A stretch of DNA of 13,470 bases from Thermodesulfovibrionales bacterium. Lineage in GTDB: Bacteria > Nitrospirota > Thermodesulfovibrionia > Thermodesulfovibrionales > SM23-35. The position numbers and the translations under genes were made by a program. The DNA is taken from the NCBI GenBank assembly GCA_020062205.1, contig JAGUWT010000112.1, positions 1 through 13,470 on the forward strand, given 5' to 3'. Under the pieces are notes generated by a model. The model saw only the letters and a program-made list of their open reading frames with translations. It searched no databases and was not told the DNA's origin. How positions within the stretch are numbered: position 1 is the first letter of the stretch; every line of letters begins with the position of its first letter. This document shows, piece after piece, positions 6,074-13,446 of the stretch.

Positions 6074-6137
6074 CGAAAGTCGTTCAAGTCAGCCCTGTTT
6101 ATCTCTGGATTTGGAACATAAATGGATTCAGGAGGAG

Positions 6138-6197
6138 ATGGTGACCACAGGGAGTAACGGGGCAAAATACTGTGAAAAAATAAGGACTTCAAGTTGA
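6138..6197 (+). other. Possible 19-codon leader ORF upstream of pilB (doubtful)
   Basis: A perfect AGGAGG (6130-6135) precedes ATG at 6138 by 2 nt and GTG at 6141 by 5 nt. The peptide would read MVTTGSNGAKYCEKIRTSS and stop inside the pilB -35 box. No family is recognised. The Shine-Dalgarno is the only support, so it may be chance. Confidence 0.2.
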
Positions 6198-6222
6198 CAT
6201 TCATTATGTTTTCATATATGTT
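6194..6222 (+). promoter_or_regulatory. Candidate sigma-70 promoter immediately upstream of pilB
   Basis: A perfect TTGACA (6194-6199) is followed after 17 bp by TATGTT (6217-6222, 4 of 6 matches). An alternative -10, TATATG at 6215-6220, has a 15-bp spacer. With the first choice the start point falls at about 6229, which is the first base of the pilB ATG. Confidence 0.45.
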
Positions 6223-6228
6223 AAATAC

Positions 6229-8037
6229 ATGCTTGCAAAATTGGGTCAACTCCTCTTAGCCTCTAAAATTATCTCAGAGGAACAGTTGAAGGAAGCCATG
6301 AATCTTCAGAGGATAGATGGCGGGAGGCTGGGGACAAACCTTGTGAAATTAGGTTACATAACAGAAGAAAAGCTTGCCACATTCCTTAGTAAGCAATACG
6401 GTATCCCCACCATTAACCTCGATGATTATAAGATCGATCCTTCTGTCTTAAAGCTTATCCCTGTTGATATGGCTATGAAATATCTGATCATGCCTGTTGC
6501 GAGGGTTGGTGCTACCCTGACGATTGCAATGGCTGATCCTTCCAATGTATTCGCTATAGATGATGTAAAGTTTATGACAGGATACAATGTTGAGGTTGTT
6601 GTATCGAGTGAATCCTCAATTCTGAATGCGATATCAACAAATTATAAGGGACGTGGTGATTCCCTTATAGCAACGAAAGCTGCTTCTCAGGTGCTTCAGT
6701 CAAAGGATTTTACCATTTCTGATTTAAGTGAGGATATCGAAGAGATGGATATATCTCTTGGGGAAAGCTTTATGGTGGAAGCTGATGATTTTGACAAATT
6801 AGTGGGCAAAGCCCTTGATGGTGTCGAAGTCATTGATGAAAAAACAGATGCAGAGGTTTTAAGGGAGATTGCCCCGCCTATAGTGAAACTGGTGAATGGC
6901 ATCCTTGTATCAGCAATAAAGGCAGGTGCAAGCGATATCCATATGGAACCATACGAGAACTCTTACAGGGTAAGACAGCGGATTGATGGTACGATGTATA
7001 CGGTTATGAACCTGCCGTTAAAAATAAGGGCTGCCATTACATCGAGACTCAAGATAATGGCGAAACTTGATATCGCAGAGAGAAGATTACCACAGGATGG
7101 AAGGATCAAGCTCAAACTCGGCAAAAAGAGAGATATAGATTTTCGTGTCTCTACTGTGCCATGTCTGTTTGGTGAGAAGACTGTTTTAAGGATCCTCGAT
7201 AAGGCAAACCTGCAGGTAGACCTTAGAAAGCTTGGATTTGAAGAAGCTGCACTTCAGGAGTTCATGGATGCACTGGATAAGCCTTATGGCATGATTCTCG
7301 TTACCGGCCCTACAGGAAGTGGTAAAACAACAACCCTTTATTCTGCATTGAATTACCTGAATAAGCCAGGCATTAACATCATGACTGCTGAAGATCCTGT
7401 TGAGTATAACTTTTTAGGAATAAATCAGGTTCATGTGAAAGAGGACATTGGCCTTACCTTTGCTTCTGCCTTGAGGGCTTTCTTAAGGCAGGATCCTGAT
7501 GTTATCATGGTCGGAGAGATTCGTGATTTTGAGACAGCTGAGATAGCTGTCAAGGCAGCATTGACCGGCCATCTTGTATTAAGTACACTGCATACGAATG
7601 ATGCACCGAGTAGCATAAGCAGATTGTTAAACATGGGTATCGAACCCTTTCTTGTGTCTACATCCGTCATTCTTATTATGGCCCAGAGATTAGCAAGGAA
7701 GGTATGTTTAGAATGCAAAGAAGAGGAAAAGATTCCTGTGAATGCCCTTGTAAATTTAGGGTTTTCAGAAGAAGAGGCAAAGACAATAAAATGTTATAAA
7801 GGCAGAGGGTGCCCAACGTGCAATGGTTCAGGATATAAAGGAAGGATTGCATTGTATGAGATTATGACGCTCAGGCCTGAGATCAAGGAATTAGTTCTCG
7901 AAGGTGCATCCGCTGATGAGATAAAGAAAAACGCAGCAAGACTTGGCATGAAGACCCTTCGAATGAGCGGGCTTACAAAGGTGAAAGATGGTATTACCTC
8001 TGTTGAAGAGGTATTAAGGGTTACATTCGGAGATTAA
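6229..8037 (+). CDS. pilB: Type IV pilus extension ATPase PilB with N-terminal MshEN domain
   Basis: PilB is the cytoplasmic hexameric ATPase that powers pilin polymerisation at the PilC platform. The 602-residue protein is full length. Residues 4-27 and 33-56 are two 24-residue motifs (KLG...Q and RLG...Q) separated by five residues, the layout of the MshEN c-di-GMP-binding domain. The ATPase core has Walker A GPTGSGKTTT (360-369), Asp box TAEDPVEY (386-393), Walker B DPDVIMVGEIRD (422-433) and His box with His448 and His455. The zinc-binding cysteine pairs Cys493/Cys496 and Cys528/Cys531 distinguish PilB from PilT. There is no Shine-Dalgarno before the ATG at 6229, but its N-terminus (MLAKLGQLLL) matches the family exactly and no nearby alternative fits better. 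It is the first gene of pilB-pilT-pilC; pilT follows after 16 bp. Confidence 0.97.
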   Translation: MLAKLGQLLLASKIISEEQLKEAMNLQRIDGGRLGTNLVKLGYITEEKLATFLSKQYGIPTINLDDYKIDPSVLKLIPVDMAMKYLIMPVARVGATLTIAMADPSNVFAIDDVKFMTGYNVEVVVSSESSILNAISTNYKGRGDSLIATKAASQVLQSKDFTISDLSEDIEEMDISLGESFMVEADDFDKLVGKALDGVEVIDEKTDAEVLREIAPPIVKLVNGILVSAIKAGASDIHMEPYENSYRVRQRIDGTMYTVMNLPLKIRAAITSRLKIMAKLDIAERRLPQDGRIKLKLGKKRDIDFRVSTVPCLFGEKTVLRILDKANLQVDLRKLGFEEAALQEFMDALDKPYGMILVTGPTGSGKTTTLYSALNYLNKPGINIMTAEDPVEYNFLGINQVHVKEDIGLTFASALRAFLRQDPDVIMVGEIRDFETAEIAVKAALTGHLVLSTLHTNDAPSSISRLLNMGIEPFLVSTSVILIMAQRLARKVCLECKEEEKIPVNALVNLGFSEEEAKTIKCYKGRGCPTCNGSGYKGRIALYEIMTLRPEIKELVLEGASADEIKKNAARLGMKTLRMSGLTKVKDGITSVEEVLRVTFGD

Positions 8038-8053
8038 GGAGGCGGAGTTAAAC

Positions 8054-9148
8054 ATGGCTACCCTTTATGATTTATTGAACATCATGATAGAAAGAGGCGC
8101 CTCGGATTTACATATCACAACAGGAACTCCGCCAAGGCTAAGGATTGATGGAAAACTTATGCCTATCGATCATCCACACCTGACCCCGGCAGATACAAAG
8201 GCGCTTTGCTACAGTATACTGACCGAAGCACAAAAACACAAATTTGAGGAAAATAATGAGCTTGACCTCTCCTTTGGCGTTAAGGGGTTGAGCAGATTCA
8301 GGGCAAATATCTTTATGCAGAGAGGAGCGGTAGCCGGAGCATTCAGGACAATACCGTTCGAAATTAGGAGTTTTAAAGATCTCGGTTTACCAGAGGTTAT
8401 GTATGAGCTTGTAAAAAAACCGCGTGGTCTAATCCTTGTTACCGGACCAACAGGAAGTGGTAAATCTACAACACTCGCTGCAATGATCGACAAGATAAAC
8501 TCAGAGAGAAGTGACCACATCATAACCGTGGAAGATCCCATAGAATATCTTCATCAACATAAGAAATGCTTGATAAACCAGAGAGAGGTGAATGCTGATA
8601 CCAGTTCATTTAAAACTGCCCTGAGATATATCTTGAGGCAGGATCCTGATGTCGTGCTTATCGGTGAGATGCGTGACCTCGAGACAATAGAGGCAGCCCT
8701 GACTGTCTCAGAGACAGGTCATTTAACCCTTGCTACATTGCATACAAATTCTGCTGTGCAGACAATAAACCGTATCATTGATGTATTCCCACCTTATCAG
8801 CAGGAACAGATAAGGGTTCAGCTCTCTTTTGTCCTTGAAGGTATTCTTGCTCAACAGCTCATCGCTAAGAAATCCGGGCATGGAAGGGTTATTGCAGTAG
8901 AGCTGTTAATACCAAATCCAGCTATAAGAAATCTGATAAGGGAGGATAAGGTGCATCAGATGTATTCAATGATGCAGACAGGTCAGACAAAATTCGGAAT
9001 GCAGACTATGAACCAGTCACTCAATGAGCTTTATTCTAAAGGGCTCATATCATATGAGGATGCGATCGGGAGATCGTATATGCCTGATGAGTTAATTTCA
9101 ATGATCCAGAAGAGTATCGGAGCTACCCCTGGTATGAGAAGGGGATAA
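8054..9148 (+). CDS. pilT: Type IV pilus retraction ATPase PilT
   Basis: PilT is the cytoplasmic hexameric ATPase that depolymerises pili and drives twitching motility. The 364-residue protein has the N-terminal PAS-like region starting LLNIMIERGASDLHITTGTP, then Walker A GPTGSGKST (131-139), Asp box TVEDPIEY (158-165), Walker B DPDVVLIGEMRD (197-208, catalytic Glu205) and His box residues His223 and His230. The C-terminal AIRNLIRE motif (290-297) is specific to PilT and needed for retraction in characterised homologues. It lacks both the MshEN module and the zinc cysteines seen in PilB, which separates the paralogues. AAGGAGG and GGAG sites precede the ATG; pilC follows after 3 bp, so pilB, pilT and pilC are one transcription unit. 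Confidence 0.98.
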   Translation: MATLYDLLNIMIERGASDLHITTGTPPRLRIDGKLMPIDHPHLTPADTKALCYSILTEAQKHKFEENNELDLSFGVKGLSRFRANIFMQRGAVAGAFRTIPFEIRSFKDLGLPEVMYELVKKPRGLILVTGPTGSGKSTTLAAMIDKINSERSDHIITVEDPIEYLHQHKKCLINQREVNADTSSFKTALRYILRQDPDVVLIGEMRDLETIEAALTVSETGHLTLATLHTNSAVQTINRIIDVFPPYQQEQIRVQLSFVLEGILAQQLIAKKSGHGRVIAVELLIPNPAIRNLIREDKVHQMYSMMQTGQTKFGMQTMNQSLNELYSKGLISYEDAIGRSYMPDELISMIQKSIGATPGMRRG

Positions 9149-9151
9149 ACA

Positions 9152-10360
9152 ATGGCTACAGTATTTGAATGGTCTGGTAAGACACTAAGAGGTACTGTTG
9201 AATCAGGAGAAATCACTGCAGGCACAAAAGATGAGGTCATTACAGAACTCAGGAGGAGAAATATTGTTCCTACCGCTATCGGTGAGAAGGCGAAGAAGAA
9301 GCGTATATTCGGCCTTGGAGGCAGGATAAAGGATAAGGATATCGTAGTATTTACAAGGCAGTTTGCTACCATGATCGACGCAGGACTTCCTCTTGTACAG
9401 GCACTTGATATACTCTCCACACAGGTTGAAAACAAGGCATTAGGCAGGGTATTGGTACAGGTCAAGACAGATGTTGAGTCAGGATCAACATATGCAGATG
9501 CCCTCAAAAAACACCCCAGGGTATTTACTGAATTGTATGCAAATATGGTTGCTGCTGGTGAGGCTGGAGGTATCCTCGATACGATACTGAACAGGTTAGC
9601 AGCGTATATTGAAAAGTCAATGAAGCTGAAGAAAAAGGTTAAAGGGGCAATGGTTTATCCTTCTGTTGTCATCACTGTTGCCATCATGGTCATTGCTATC
9701 ATCATGGTCTTTGTTATCCCAACTTTTTCAAGGATGTTTTCCACCCTCGGTGGAACCCTTCCGATTCCCACAAGGATAATAATTACAATCAGCAATTTTC
9801 TTGCAGGAATTGGTGGACTTATAGTCCTTGGTACAATTATTGCCACTATCATTTTTATCATTCAGTTCCGTAGGACAGAAAAAGGAAAAATGATAACAGA
9901 TTCGATATTACTCAAGCTTCCTATCGTTGGTGTACTTCTCAATAAGGTTGCTGTTGCAAAATTCACAAGGACACTTGGAACACTCGTCAGCAGTGGCGTG
10001 CCAATTTTAGATGGTCTTGAAATAACAGCGAAGACATCCGGCAATAAGGTCCATGAAAAGGCGATTATGGAAGTGAGAGCTGAAGTAGTCGGTGGAAAGA
10101 CGCTCGCAGAGCCTATTACAAAGGCGAAGGTATTCCCTCCGATGGTCTCGCATATGATAGCAGTCGGTGAATCTACCGGTGCGCTTGATTCAATGCTCAG
10201 CAAAATTGCCGATTTCTATGATGATGAAGTTGACGCAGCAGTGTCAAACCTTACCGCAATGATTGAGCCGATACTTATGGTTTTTCTTGGAACAACTATC
10301 GGTTTTATCGTTGTTTCCATGTATCTTCCAATATTTAAACTGATTACACTTATAAAATAG
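9152..10360 (+). CDS. pilC: Type IV pilus inner-membrane platform protein PilC
   Basis: PilC is the polytopic inner-membrane platform that couples PilB and PilT to pilin insertion and removal. The 402-residue length is normal for the PilC/GspF family. After a short N-terminal segment (MATVFEWSGKTLRGTVESGE) come two repeated cytoplasmic T2SSF domains, about residues 66-165 (FTRQFATMIDAGLPLVQALD, AAGEAGGILDTIL) and 268-370 (FTRTLGTLVSSGVPILDGLE, VGESTGALDSML), each followed by hydrophobic helices. Predicted transmembrane segments lie near 168-192, 215-240 and 372-395. The AAGGGGAT site in the end of pilT supports the ATG at 9152. A 136-bp spacer with repeats separates it from pilS, so the regulatory genes probably have their own promoter. 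Confidence 0.97.
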   Translation: MATVFEWSGKTLRGTVESGEITAGTKDEVITELRRRNIVPTAIGEKAKKKRIFGLGGRIKDKDIVVFTRQFATMIDAGLPLVQALDILSTQVENKALGRVLVQVKTDVESGSTYADALKKHPRVFTELYANMVAAGEAGGILDTILNRLAAYIEKSMKLKKKVKGAMVYPSVVITVAIMVIAIIMVFVIPTFSRMFSTLGGTLPIPTRIIITISNFLAGIGGLIVLGTIIATIIFIIQFRRTEKGKMITDSILLKLPIVGVLLNKVAVAKFTRTLGTLVSSGVPILDGLEITAKTSGNKVHEKAIMEVRAEVVGGKTLAEPITKAKVFPPMVSHMIAVGESTGALDSMLSKIADFYDDEVDAAVSNLTAMIEPILMVFLGTTIGFIVVSMYLPIFKLITLIK

Positions 10361-10361
10361 G

Positions 10362-10424
10362 ATTCAAGGGGTCGAGGAGTCAAGGATTCCAGTAAAAAAA
10401 CACTTGAACACTTGAATCCTTGAC
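10362..10424. repeat. Mirrored octamer repeats forming an inverted repeat, pilC-pilS spacer
   Basis: Four left units of 8 bp (10362-10393, ATTCAAGG-like) face three right units (10401-10424, of which two are identical CACTTGAA) of complementary sense. The best stem is 11 perfect base pairs, 10379-10389 with 10414-10424, around a 24-nt loop; GATTCAAG at 10361-10368 can alternatively pair with 10411-10418. There is no adjacent T-run, so a simple intrinsic terminator is not well supported, although the stem could still stop or stabilise the pilBTC transcript. Confidence 0.6.
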
Positions 10425-10458
10425 CCCTGCCTATATACCGCATGACCCTTTTTCCTTG

Positions 10459-10487
10459 TTGCAACTTTTTGGTTATGAACCTAAAAT
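10459..10487 (+). promoter_or_regulatory. Candidate promoter for pilS-pilR
   Basis: TTGCAA (10459-10464, 4 of 6) and TAAAAT (10482-10487, 5 of 6) are separated by exactly 17 bp. The predicted start point, about 10494, is three bases before the pilS ATG, and pilS has no Shine-Dalgarno. Confidence 0.4.
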
Positions 10488-10496
10488 AAAAAAGAT

Positions 10497-12095
10497 ATGT
10501 CAGAGAATACAGATTCTTTAAAAATAAAGATCAAAGCCCTGATAGCTTTCAGGGCCGTCTTTGTTACCCTTCTCCTCGGTTCATCATTCTTATTTAAGGC
10601 AGGATACGAAAAATTTCCTTATCCACATGCACTCTTCTATCTCATTATCTCTCTCTACGGCCTTACGATTATGTATTCGCTGTTATTCGAAAGGATTAAG
10701 AATCTCGTTGCATTTGCATATACCCAATTAGTGCTGGATGTGATTTTTGAAACTATCCTTATTTATATCTCAGGTGGCATTGATAGCTGGTTTTCATTTA
10801 CTCTGATTTTGACAGTTATCTCGTCAAGTATCGTATTACATAAAAGGGCAGGATACATCATAGCAACACTCAGCAGCATCCTCTATGGGACACTGGTGAC
10901 CCTTCAGTTTTACAGGTTTTTGCCTCTCTCTGTCGAGAGTATAATGGGTGAAAAGGCTTACCTATATAATATATTTGTGCATATAACCTCCTTTTATCTT
11001 GTGGCATATCTCAGTGGTTATCTCTCATCGCGGCTTGAAAAGACAGCAAAAAGACTTGAGGAGAAGGATACGGATTTGCGAGACCTCGATTTTTTCAACA
11101 AGGAGGTCATAGAAAGTCTGCCAAGTGGTCTGTTTACCACAGATATACAGGGGAATATCTTAATCTTCAATCGTTCCGCTGAAAGGATAACAGGTATCAA
11201 TAGGGATGCTGTTATAGGCATGAGGATAGATAATGTCCTGTCATTCTTTCCGTTTCCTTTTGTGAATGGTCGAAGGGAGGAACTCATCAGTGTTAATGGC
11301 GCACAGAAGGTAATTGGGTTTAATATCTCTCCACTCAGGGACTTAAGTGGAAATAATACAGGCTATATAGGGATATTCCAGGACCTTACAGAGATCAAGA
11401 GGCTTGAATCAGAAATGAAAAAGAGAGAGAAATGGGCAGCAATAGGAGAGCTTTCATCAAATATTGCCCATGAGATCAGAAATCCCCTTGCCTCTTTAAA
11501 GGGGTCTATAGAGATGCTGAAAGAGGATACAATGCCCCAACCCCAGAAGGATAAACTGATGGATATCGCCCTGAAAGAGATGGAACGGCTTAACCGCATC
11601 ATAACTGATTTCCTTACCTATTCAAGGCCTACCCCGCCAACCTTTGAACGGTTTGACCTCCACAGCATTATTGATGAGACAGTAGAACTCCTGAAACACG
11701 CTGAACAGAATAAAGGCAATATTTCAATACGTACAGAATATACTGGCAGACTCGAGGTCAATGCAGATCCCCAGAAGATGCGGCAGGTATTCTGGAATCT
11801 CGGGATAAATGCAATAGAGGCAATGCCTGAAGGAGGCGAACTCATAGTCAATACAAAGAATACCGGCAGTGCTGTAGAAATACTGTTCAAGGATTCAGGA
11901 GTCGGCATTGACAAACATGATATGGAAAGGATCTTTTATCCTTTTTTCACTACCAAGGAGAATGGCACCGGTCTCGGACTCCCCATAGCTTACAGGATAG
12001 TGGAAGAACATGCCGGCAATATCCAGGTGGAGAGCGACCCTGAGATTGGAACAACATTTAAGGTCATATTACCGAGTGCATATGCAAAAGAGTAA
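10497..12095 (+). CDS. pilS: Sensor histidine kinase PilS
   Basis: PilS is the membrane sensor kinase that phosphorylates PilR to control pilin transcription; in characterised systems it senses pilin in the membrane. The 532-residue protein has about six hydrophobic segments between residues 13 and 176, then a charged coiled-coil-like linker (178-196) and a PAS domain (about 202-300). The DHp domain carries phospho-acceptor His325 in SNIAHEIRNPLASL. The ATPase domain has N-box FWNLGINAIEAM (432-443), G1 box DSGVGI (466-471), F box YPFFTTKENG and G2 box TGLGL (491-495). All catalytic boxes are intact. The ATG at 10497 has no ribosome binding site. Its last 14 bp overlap pilR, as expected for a cognate pair. 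It could in principle be another NtrB-like kinase, but the pilBTC-pilR context fits PilS. Confidence 0.93.
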   Translation: MSENTDSLKIKIKALIAFRAVFVTLLLGSSFLFKAGYEKFPYPHALFYLIISLYGLTIMYSLLFERIKNLVAFAYTQLVLDVIFETILIYISGGIDSWFSFTLILTVISSSIVLHKRAGYIIATLSSILYGTLVTLQFYRFLPLSVESIMGEKAYLYNIFVHITSFYLVAYLSGYLSSRLEKTAKRLEEKDTDLRDLDFFNKEVIESLPSGLFTTDIQGNILIFNRSAERITGINRDAVIGMRIDNVLSFFPFPFVNGRREELISVNGAQKVIGFNISPLRDLSGNNTGYIGIFQDLTEIKRLESEMKKREKWAAIGELSSNIAHEIRNPLASLKGSIEMLKEDTMPQPQKDKLMDIALKEMERLNRIITDFLTYSRPTPPTFERFDLHSIIDETVELLKHAEQNKGNISIRTEYTGRLEVNADPQKMRQVFWNLGINAIEAMPEGGELIVNTKNTGSAVEILFKDSGVGIDKHDMERIFYPFFTTKENGTGLGLPIAYRIVEEHAGNIQVESDPEIGTTFKVILPSAYAKE

Positions 12096-13446
12096 AGGAA
12101 AGATACTTATCGTAGAAGATGAAAAGAGTATGCGGGAGGTTCTCAAGATTCTCCTTGAGGGAGAAAACTACGAGGTAATATCGGCATCCGATGGTCTTGA
12201 AGGACTCTCATACATTACGAAAGATATATTTGATCTTGTCATAACAGACATCAAGATGCCAATGGCTGACGGCTTTGAAATCCTGAAAAAAGTAAAGGAG
12301 ATATCCCCGGATACCATTGTGATCATGATAACTGCATTTGGCACAACAGAGTCAGCGATTGAAGCAATGAAGTTAGGTGCCTATGACTACATTCATAAAC
12401 CCTTCAAGATAGACGAAATCAGATTAATTGTAAGAAAGGCAATTGAGAAAAAGAAGTTAAGTCAAGAGGTCACGCTCTTAAGGGAGAAGGTAAGGACATC
12501 ATATACACTCGAAAATATCATCGGTCAAAGTCAGAAGATGCAGGAATTATTTAAACTTATTCCGAGGATCGCACAGAGCAACTCGAACGTTTTGATAATG
12601 GGCGAGAGTGGTTCAGGGAAAGAACTCTTTGCGACAGCCCTCCATAACCTCAGTCATAGAAAGGAAAGGAATTTTGTCACCATAAACTGCGCGACATTCC
12701 CTGAAGGATTACTTGAATCAGAACTCTTTGGACACATGAAGGGTTCATTTACCGGTGCACTATACAACAAACAGGGTTTATTTGAAATAGCAGATGCTGG
12801 AAGTATTTTTCTTGATGAGATCTGTGAGATGCCAATGAATCTTCAGGCAAAGCTTCTGAGGGTTCTTGAAAACGGGATATTCAGGCGTGTTGGTGGGACG
12901 ACTGATATCAAGGTTGATGTAAGGGTTATATCAGCTACAAATAAGGATATAAAAGATGAGATAGCATCGGGCAGGTTCAGGGATGACCTGTATTATAGAT
13001 TGAATGTCGTCCCTTTACATGTCCCTCCTCTCAGAGAAAGAAAGGAGGATATCCCTTTGCTCGTGAACCATTTTCTCAGAAAGACATCTGACCATCCCAA
13101 AAAGATTACTCCAGAGGCAATGAGGATATTGATGGATCATCCATGGAAGGGGAATGTCAGGGAGCTTGAAAATGTTATTGAACGGGTTTCTCTTCTTACA
13201 GACAAAGAACATATAACACCAGCAGAACTGCCACCTGAGATAACTGAATATGCAGATGAACTCAAAGAGATTCATGACCTTACTGAAGAAGGTATTCAGA
13301 TTGATACTCTTATCGAGGATATCGAAAAGAAATATCTTCTCAAGGCACTCAAAAAGGCGAATGGTGTCAAGACAGAGGCTGCAAGGCTTCTCAACCTATC
13401 TTTCAGGTCATTCCGGCACAGACTGCAGAAATATGGAATCAAGTAA
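12082..13446 (+). CDS. pilR: Sigma-54-dependent response regulator PilR
   Basis: PilR is an NtrC-family activator that, when phosphorylated by PilS, drives sigma-54 transcription of pilA. From the ATG at 12082 it has 454 residues. The receiver domain (1-120) has the acidic pocket Glu12/Asp13, phospho-acceptor Asp56 (VITDIKMP), Thr84 and Lys106. The AAA+ domain (about 145-380) has Walker A GESGSGKE (174-181), sigma-54 contact loop GSFTGA (221-226) and Walker B SIFLDE (241-246). GSFTGA replaces GAFTGA, a change also found in other PilR proteins, so it should be functional. A Fis-type helix-turn-helix (about 425-452, KTEAARLLNLSFRSFRHRLQ) ends the protein. An upstream start at 12010 would add 24 residues without homology to receiver domains and is rejected. 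The start lies within pilS and has no clear Shine-Dalgarno, so translation is probably coupled. Confidence 0.95.
   Translation: MQKSKGKILIVEDEKSMREVLKILLEGENYEVISASDGLEGLSYITKDIFDLVITDIKMPMADGFEILKKVKEISPDTIVIMITAFGTTESAIEAMKLGAYDYIHKPFKIDEIRLIVRKAIEKKKLSQEVTLLREKVRTSYTLENIIGQSQKMQELFKLIPRIAQSNSNVLIMGESGSGKELFATALHNLSHRKERNFVTINCATFPEGLLESELFGHMKGSFTGALYNKQGLFEIADAGSIFLDEICEMPMNLQAKLLRVLENGIFRRVGGTTDIKVDVRVISATNKDIKDEIASGRFRDDLYYRLNVVPLHVPPLRERKEDIPLLVNHFLRKTSDHPKKITPEAMRILMDHPWKGNVRELENVIERVSLLTDKEHITPAELPPEITEYADELKEIHDLTEEGIQIDTLIEDIEKKYLLKALKKANGVKTEAARLLNLSFRSFRHRLQKYGIK

Larger units (their letters stand above)
5927..6228. other. Divergent spacer between the Toprim gene and pilB
   Basis: This stretch of about 300 bp contains no recognisable gene. 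It holds an imperfect palindrome (6053-6073), a 10-bp inverted repeat with arms 6008-6017 and 6105-6114, a mini-ORF with a strong Shine-Dalgarno (6138-6197), and a TTGACA promoter next to pilB. A 33-codon minus-strand ORF (5889-5990) overlaps the Toprim start. No c-di-GMP riboswitch core or sigma-54 (-24/-12) promoter was found. Confidence 0.6.

Noticed and set aside
6100..6180. Possible c-di-GMP riboswitch before pilB
   Set aside because: The GGGCAAAA-like stretch is suggestive, but the conserved GEMM core and its two helices cannot be built around it.
6067..6249. 60-codon minus-strand ORF across the pilB start
   Set aside because: It runs antisense through the promoter and pilB start, has no recognised motif and a non-protein-like composition.
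7485..8655. A 17-bp identical stretch and other near-identical DNA shared by pilB (near 7485) and pilT (near 8637)
   Set aside because: It falls in the Walker B region (QDPDV) of two paralogous ATPases, so it reflects homology, not an independent repeat.
9031..9507. 158-codon minus-strand ORF across the pilT-pilC junction
   Set aside because: Shadow of two intact, well-identified genes on the other strand.
10379..10455. Intrinsic terminator after pilC
   Set aside because: The stem is strong, but the nearest T-run (10449-10453) lies about 25 bases after it, too far for a classical terminator.
12010..12081. Upstream extension of pilR starting inside pilS
   Set aside because: The extra 24 residues are out-of-frame pilS sequence with no receiver-domain similarity; the ATG at 12082 gives the standard N-terminus.
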